This document shows, one piece after another, positions 59,411-64,000 of a stretch of DNA of 64,000 bases. The stretch covers positions 4,898,001 through 4,962,000 of the forward strand of contig NZ_CP035913.1 in the NCBI RefSeq assembly GCF_004209755.1. Direction: 5' to 3'. Below the pieces are notes generated by a model. The model saw nothing but the letters and a program-made list of their open reading frames with translations. It searched no databases and was not told the DNA's origin. Source of the DNA: Pseudoduganella lutea. GTDB lineage: Bacteria; Pseudomonadota; Gammaproteobacteria; Burkholderiales; Burkholderiaceae_D. Made by a program: the position numbers and the translations under genes. Each line of letters opens with the position of its first letter. Position 1 is the first letter of the stretch.

Positions 59411-62113
59411 TCAGTATTCGGCGCCGATCCGGAAGCCGAACATGCGCGGTTCGACGAAGTAGGCTTTCATGAAGCCGCCGTAGACGGATTCGCGGTTGAG
59501 CGCTGCGTGCTTGTTCGCGGCGTTGCGCACGTACAGCTCGGCGTGCCACTTGTCGTTCGGCGCGTCGAGGCGGGCCGAGATGTCCGTCATCGCATAGGCT
59601 TTCTGGTAGCGGCCGACCACGTCGAAGTCGGAATTGCGCAGGTCGAAGTAGGCCTTGTCGCGCCAGTTCACCTTGATGTACGGCGTGATGCGGTAGCCGT
59701 TGTCGAGGCCGAATTCCTGCGAGAAGTTCAGGTTGACCTGGAACTTCGGCGTGTTCGGCAGGTGGTTGCCGTCGATGTTGTACAGGCGCCGGCCTTGCAG
59801 GTTCTTTTCGGGGCCCGTGTACGCGGGCGGGCAGGGCGGCAGGCCAAGCTCGGTGCGCACGTCGCACTGGTAATCGTCGGAGAACTCCGGGAAGTCGTGC
59901 ACGTCCGTGTTGATGTAGGCGAAGCCGCCACCCAGGCGTGCGCCGCGCCATGGCCGGTAGTCCCATTCCAGTTCCAGGCCCGGGATGTCGACCTTGCCGA
60001 CATTGATCGTGCGCCAGCTTTCATACACGTCGCACTTCGGCTGGTCGGCCGGGCAGGGCAGGCCGTTGTCCGGAATGATCTGGTTGACGAAGTAGGTGCC
60101 GGTCAGCTGCATGTCCTTGTACTTCATCCAGAAGGCGGTGGCCGACAGCGACAGGCGGTTGTCCAGGAACTTGCCCTTGTAGCCCAGCTCGTAGTTGGTG
60201 ACCGTTTCGGGGCCATAAGGCATGAACGTCACCACGCCCGGCTGGCCATCGGCGCACAGGTGGTAGTTGCAGCTGTCCGACTTGTCGGCGAAGCCGCCCG
60301 CCTTGTACCCCGTCGAGACGGAGGCATACGCCATCTGGTTCGGCGTCATCTGCTTTTGCAGGCCCACGCGCCACGTCACCTTCTTCCACGTTTCCTTGTG
60401 GTCGTTCGACGTGGGCGCACCGTACAAACGATATGCGGCGACGCTGCCGCCCATCGCATGCGTCAGGTCGGTCCCGTTGTGGACACGGAAGCCGGGCGTG
60501 CCGGGAATGCCCTGGCTGAACAGGCCATTATAGTAGGCCGGGTCGCCTTTCCAGTTGGCGCCATACACTTCGCCGCCCTTGTCTTCCTTGCTGTCCTTGC
60601 TGTAGCGGGCGCCCAGGGTGCCGGTCCATGTCGGCATGAACTTCCAGTCGGCCTGCGCGAACGCGGCCTTGGCATCGACCTGCCGATTCGGCTGGTGATA
60701 CAGCACCGAGCCCACGTCGCCGTGCGGCTTCTGGATCGTGTTGGTCTGCTCGTAGTCGATGCGGTTGCGCTCGTGCATCCAGAACAGGCCGGCCACGTAC
60801 TGCACATTGCCCAGCGTTTGCTTCAACTGCGCCTCGTGCACCGTCGACAGGTAGCGCGACGACAGCGTGCGGTGGAACGAGTCGGTCAGCGGCCACGTGC
60901 CCCAGTTGCCGTCCATCGAGTTCGGGTAGGCACCATTGATCTGGAACGGCGCAGCGTGCTGCATGCCGAATTCGTCGTCGGTGCGCTCGGAACGCTTCTG
61001 GTCCGCCACCTGGAATGTATAGTCGAAGGTGGTGTTCTGGTTGATCGCCCACGACACGCCGGTGCGCAGCGTGCGGATCTGCATGTCCACTTCGCCGGGC
61101 ACGTTGACCAGCAGGTCCCACTTGCCCGTGCCCGGCGCGCAGGTGTAGCGCGTGCCGGCCGACGCGTCGCAGTCGCGGAACGCGGCACCGCCGGCGCCAT
61201 TGTCCTGGAAGTGCTCGTAGGCGGCCTTCAACGTGATGTCGTTGTTGACCTTGTACAGGGCCGACAGGCGCGCCGCCCACTGGTCCTGGTTCGTGTAGTA
61301 CTTGTCCTTGCCGATCACCGCGTTGAAGCGCTGGTCCACGTCCGGAATGCCATCGGGCACCCAGCCCAGCTGCGGCGCGTTCGCTTCGGACAGGTCGCGC
61401 TTCTGGTTGGCGTAGCCGTCGCGCGTGACCTTCATGAAGGTGCCGCGCAGGGCCAGCTGGTCGTTCACCTTGACGTTCTGGACGAGGGTGACCTGCTTCT
61501 TGCGATAGTTGCCGATGTCGATATGGGCCTTGCCATAGTTGCCGGAAAAGTCCGGCTTGGCCGAGATCACGTTGACGCTGCCGCCGGTCGAGTTGCGGCC
61601 GAACAGCGTGCCCTGCGGGCCGCGCAGCACTTCCACCTGGTCGACGTCGAACATCAGCGCCTGCGCGCCTTGCGGGCGCGGCGAATACATGCCATCGACG
61701 TGGAAGCCGACGGCCGGGTCGCCCGTCTCGGTGAAGTTGGTGGACGTGATGCCGCGGATCGTGATCTGCACCGCCGAATCGAGGCCGGTGCTCTGGATGA
61801 CGACGTTCGGGATTTCGCCGGACAGGTCCGCGAGATTGGTCGCGCCCTTGCGCGTCAGCTGCTCCTGGCTGAACGCCGACACGGCCAGCGGCGTTCTCAG
61901 CAGCGACGTCGAATAACGCGTCGCCGTCACCTTCACTTCGGGGATCTGGTCGCCGCCGTTCGTCGGGCCCAGCGTGGGGGCTTCGGCTGCGGGCGTGTTG
62001 TTCGGATCGGCCGCAGCACCGCCGGCCTGTGCATGCGCGGATAGCGGTGTCACTGCCGCGGCCAGGGCGCTGGCAACGGCAAGGCTCATCAGGGTTCGCT
62101 TGGTAGAACGCAT
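59411..62113 (-). CDS. TonB-dependent receptor of the mannan locus
   Basis: 900 residues. The start ATG at 62113 has a strong AAGGAGA. Signal peptide ending PLSAHAQ. The plug domain includes EVKVTATRYSTSLLRTPLAV and GATNLADLSGEIPNVVIQS, with VEVLRGPQGTLFGRNSTGGS. A 22-strand barrel follows, with C-terminal FRIGAEY; the last aromatic is Tyr rather than Phe. It probably imports manno-oligosaccharides across the outer membrane using TonB energy. The upstream region carries the third copy of the LacI-type operator, tying it to the sugar genes despite the RAYT in between. Precise ligand unknown. Confidence 0.92.
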   Translation of the reverse strand: MRSTKRTLMSLAVASALAAAVTPLSAHAQAGGAAADPNNTPAAEAPTLGPTNGGDQIPEVKVTATRYSTSLLRTPLAVSAFSQEQLTRKGATNLADLSGEIPNVVIQSTGLDSAVQITIRGITSTNFTETGDPAVGFHVDGMYSPRPQGAQALMFDVDQVEVLRGPQGTLFGRNSTGGSVNVISAKPDFSGNYGKAHIDIGNYRKKQVTLVQNVKVNDQLALRGTFMKVTRDGYANQKRDLSEANAPQLGWVPDGIPDVDQRFNAVIGKDKYYTNQDQWAARLSALYKVNNDITLKAAYEHFQDNGAGGAAFRDCDASAGTRYTCAPGTGKWDLLVNVPGEVDMQIRTLRTGVSWAINQNTTFDYTFQVADQKRSERTDDEFGMQHAAPFQINGAYPNSMDGNWGTWPLTDSFHRTLSSRYLSTVHEAQLKQTLGNVQYVAGLFWMHERNRIDYEQTNTIQKPHGDVGSVLYHQPNRQVDAKAAFAQADWKFMPTWTGTLGARYSKDSKEDKGGEVYGANWKGDPAYYNGLFSQGIPGTPGFRVHNGTDLTHAMGGSVAAYRLYGAPTSNDHKETWKKVTWRVGLQKQMTPNQMAYASVSTGYKAGGFADKSDSCNYHLCADGQPGVVTFMPYGPETVTNYELGYKGKFLDNRLSLSATAFWMKYKDMQLTGTYFVNQIIPDNGLPCPADQPKCDVYESWRTINVGKVDIPGLELEWDYRPWRGARLGGGFAYINTDVHDFPEFSDDYQCDVRTELGLPPCPPAYTGPEKNLQGRRLYNIDGNHLPNTPKFQVNLNFSQEFGLDNGYRITPYIKVNWRDKAYFDLRNSDFDVVGRYQKAYAMTDISARLDAPNDKWHAELYVRNAANKHAALNRESVYGGFMKAYFVEPRMFGFRIGAEY

Positions 62114-62160
62114 TTCGTCTCCTTGGAATATCGGCCGGGCGCGGCCTTTTTGTCGGGACG

Positions 62161-62189
62161 AGTATTCATTTTTAAAAAAGCAAGATCAA
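62161..62189 (-). promoter_or_regulatory. Candidate TonB receptor promoter
   Basis: Minus-strand TTGATC (62189-62184), 17 bp, AATACT (62166-62161). 23 bp separate it from operator C, the same as at the transporter promoter. Confidence 0.45.
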
Positions 62190-62212
62190 GCGATTCCCCA
62201 AATGCCGTTGCT

Positions 62213-62233
62213 GTTTAATCCGGTTTACTAAAC
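62213..62233 (-). promoter_or_regulatory. Operator C, upstream of the TonB receptor gene
   Basis: Plus strand GTTTAAT-CCGGTTT-ACTAAAC; read toward the receptor, GTTTAGTAAAC then CGGATTAAAC. One mismatch from the dyad shared with operators A and B. Confidence 0.75.
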
Positions 62234-62530
62234 AGGGATGGCTTGGGGGCGGGCGCGCCTGCCAGGCCCCATGAATCCGGCCCCGGCTGTTGCGTGAAGG
62301 CGGGCGGTTTGCGCGGCCTGGAGTGCGATTTTGTCGCCTGGACCGCGAATCCTGCAGTTCGTCGCAAGCACCAAACGCTCGTGCACTGCCCGGGTTAACA
62401 TGCCACCATCGCCGAACATTCCCGGAAGGAGCCAGACAATGATGACCGCACCGATGATTTGCCCCATCTTCCGGGTCCAGCCGGCCCATGCCGCCTGCTG
62501 ACATCAACCCGAGAACCGCAAGGACGCCCC

Positions 62531-63289
62531 ATGCACAAACCCCTCACCTTTGCCTTCCTGATGACAACCCTGTGGCTGATGCTCGGCACGGTGTGCGCCG
62601 AAGAAACCACCGAGACCAGGAACATCGATGCCAGGGTGGTGCGCGTCAGGCTCGATGGCCTGGTCAACCTGAAGCTGAGCCAGGGGGCCGAGCCGTCGCT
62701 GCGGATCGTCGGCGACGAGCGCCATGTGGGCAAGGTGATCGCCGTGCAGACGGGCGACACGTTGCAGCTCGACAGTGACACCAATGTCGGCAAGGGCGGC
62801 CGGGCGTCGCTGCGCGCCGAACTGGTGCTGCCGCAACTGCGCGAACTGGTGTCCGAAGGCATGGGCACGACCGAGGTCAGCGGATTTTCCGGCGACACGC
62901 TCGACATCACGCTGGACGGCACCGGCAGCATGAAGATCGCCAGCGCATTCAAGCGCCTGAAGGCAAGCCTGTGCGGCATGGGCAGCATGCACCTATGGAT
63001 GTCGGACAGCGAGGACGTCGAGGTCGACCTGCGTGGCGCCGGCTACGTGACGATCGGTGGGCGCAGCAAGATGCTGCGGGCTTCGCTGGGCGGGCTGGGC
63101 GGCCTGAATGCGCAGCAGTTCCAGGCCGACTCCGTGGAGATCGATTTGTCGGGCCTGGGCAACGCCACCGTGCATGCGCGGACGAACGCCAACCTGCACC
63201 TGTCCGGCCTTGGCTCGGTGACGGTGTATGGCAAGCCGATGAACCGCAACGTCAGCGTCGACGGGCTGGGCAAGGTGAGCTGGAAGTAG
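62531..63289 (+). CDS. Exported GIN-domain (DUF2807) protein
   Basis: 252 residues from the ATG at 62531, with AAGGA upstream. Signal peptide FLMTTLWLMLGTVCAEE. The rest is a repetitive right-handed beta-helix-like domain: LDITLDGTGSMKI, LKASLCGMGSMHL, VEVDLRGAGYVTI, LRASLGGLGGLNA, VEIDLSGLGNATV and ANLHLSGLGSVTV, each ~20 residues. This is the putative auto-transporter adhesin head GIN (DUF2807) pattern. Secreted or periplasmic; function unknown. The next gene starts 85 bp downstream. Confidence 0.9.
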   Translation: MHKPLTFAFLMTTLWLMLGTVCAEETTETRNIDARVVRVRLDGLVNLKLSQGAEPSLRIVGDERHVGKVIAVQTGDTLQLDSDTNVGKGGRASLRAELVLPQLRELVSEGMGTTEVSGFSGDTLDITLDGTGSMKIASAFKRLKASLCGMGSMHLWMSDSEDVEVDLRGAGYVTIGGRSKMLRASLGGLGGLNAQQFQADSVEIDLSGLGNATVHARTNANLHLSGLGSVTVYGKPMNRNVSVDGLGKVSWK

Positions 63290-63374
63290 CGGCAGGGACC
63301 GACAAAGAGCGACGGACCGGGCACGAGGCCCGGACGAGACGGAAACAAGTAAAAGAACGAATCCCATTCTCGCA

Positions 63375-64000
63375 ATGAAAAAAACAGGACGACTCATGAT
63401 GGCGCTGGTCGCCGCGGCCGTGATCGCGCTGGCCCTGCAGGGCAGGGCGATCGCCGGCTTCGCCGAAGGCGCGACCGCCTACAACAACCGCAACTATTCG
63501 CTCGCCTACAAGGAAATCCTGCCATTGGCGCGGGCCGGCAATGCCGATGCGGAGCACCTGATGGGCCTGATGTACTACATGGGCCGCGGCGTGCAGCAGG
63601 ACTATAAACAGGCGCTGATGTGGCACCGCCGCGCGGCCACGCGGGGCAAGGCCGACGCGCAATACGTGGTAGGCGCAATGTACTACACCGGCAATGCGGT
63701 GATCCAGGACCACAAGCAGGCCGTGACCTGGTTCCGCAGGGCGGCCGAGCAGGGCCATCCCGATGCGCAGCAGGTGCTGGGCCTGATGTACCGGTACCAC
63801 ATCGGCGGCATGCCGCAGGATAACGTGATCGCCTACATGCTGTGGAACCTGGCCGCTGCCGCCGGCAACGCCAACGCCGCCGAGCAGCGCACCGCCGTCG
63901 CCAAGAAGATGACGCCCGAGCAGATCGAGGAGGGGCAGGCTCTCTCCGCCGCCTGGCGGCCCGGCAAGCCCCTGCCGCGCACTTCGCGCACTGGAGGGTG
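63375..64000 (+). CDS. Exported Sel1-repeat (SEL1-like TPR) protein, 3' end outside window
   Basis: The first 208 codons are open to the window edge. Signal peptide MKKTGRLMMALVAAAVIALALQGRAIAG, seen as MALVAAAVIALALQGRAIAG. At least three Sel1 repeats follow: AEHLMGLMYYMGRGVQQDYKQ, AQYVVGAMYYTGNAVIQDHKQ and AQQVLGLMYRYHIGGMPQDN (with YMLWNLAAAAGN after). Such alpha-helical solenoids mediate protein contacts in the envelope. Same strand as the GIN gene; probable co-transcription is inference. The stop is not in the window. Confidence 0.85.
   Translation, partial: MKKTGRLMMALVAAAVIALALQGRAIAGFAEGATAYNNRNYSLAYKEILPLARAGNADAEHLMGLMYYMGRGVQQDYKQALMWHRRAATRGKADAQYVVGAMYYTGNAVIQDHKQAVTWFRRAAEQGHPDAQQVLGLMYRYHIGGMPQDNVIAYMLWNLAAAAGNANAAEQRTAVAKKMTPEQIEEGQALSAAWRPGKPLPRTSRTGG

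Larger units (their letters stand above)
62114..62530. other. Divergent intergenic region between TonB receptor and GIN-domain genes
   Basis: 417 bp without a credible gene. The receptor-proximal half contains operator C and a weak promoter. I see no further strong signal in the GIN-proximal half beyond an AAGGA ribosome-binding site. Confidence 0.6.

Noticed and set aside
59303..62044. 913-codon open frame antisense to the TonB receptor
   Set aside because: Composition (VHARR/VEVD-type repeats) reflects reverse reading of barrel codons; it has no recognisable domain and spans the receptor terminator and REP block.

Overview
The window is one high-GC (mid-60s %) bacterial chromosome segment. 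The gene order and protein families point to a betaproteobacterium of the Oxalobacteraceae (Massilia/Duganella/Pseudoduganella type). The evidence is a complete isc operon, ilvIHC, pssA-leuA-rpsO-pnp, the ECF sigma/DUF3619/DUF3106/RDD cluster, and dispersed GGTGTC-GACACC and GGGGAC-GTCCCC hairpins. The genus assignment is inference. I saw no rRNA, tRNA, CRISPR array, prophage or classical insertion sequence. One REP-associated tyrosine transposase (RAYT) is present.

Layout. 1-5.5 kb: the end of a DTW-domain gene, then a minus-strand cassette DUF2760 > Hsp70 > Hsp70-DUF3731 joined by 4-base overlaps. 5.6-15.5 kb: a LexA-box radical SAM gene, an orphan ORF with an AT-rich start, a ChaC-like cyclotransferase, a membrane diguanylate cyclase, a 1285-residue hybrid kinase, a small conserved-looking protein, and a uracil-DNA-glycosylase-like protein lacking the family's catalytic Asp. 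15.6-23.2 kb: iscR-S-U-A-hscB-hscA-fdx-iscX followed by a methyltransferase and a pseudouridine synthase. 23.2-25.9 kb: HNH protein, RDD, DUF3106, DUF3619 and an ECF sigma factor. 26-43 kb: ilvI-ilvH-ilvC and pssA-leuA-lipoprotein-rpsO-pnp, separated by about 7.6 kb of signalling and envelope genes. 43-46 kb: a zinc-ribbon membrane protein and a chemoreceptor.

46.4-62.2 kb looks like an acetylated beta-mannan/glucomannan utilisation locus. The minus strand carries a LacI regulator, an AGE-family epimerase/isomerase, a PfkB sugar kinase with an apparent 1-base frameshift, and a cytochrome c/sugar dehydrogenase. The plus strand carries a FucP-type transporter, GH3, GH5 mannanase and two SGNH esterases. 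A TonB-dependent receptor lies beyond a RAYT element. The proposed flow is: receptor binding and GH5 endo-cleavage, deacetylation by the esterases, GH3 exo-cleavage, sugar import by the MFS protein, mannose to fructose (AGE), and fructose to fructose-6-P (PfkB). A 21-bp dyad, GTTTAGT-N7-ACTAAAC, occurs upstream of lacI, the transporter and the receptor. In each case it lies 23-24 bp upstream of a TTGA(C/T)C hexamer and in the same orientation. This is the most interesting regulatory signal in the window.

The second theme is a mosaic family of long perfect hairpins at about nine intergenic sites, including two blocks that bracket the RAYT gene. The window ends with a GIN/DUF2807 protein and a truncated Sel1-repeat protein.
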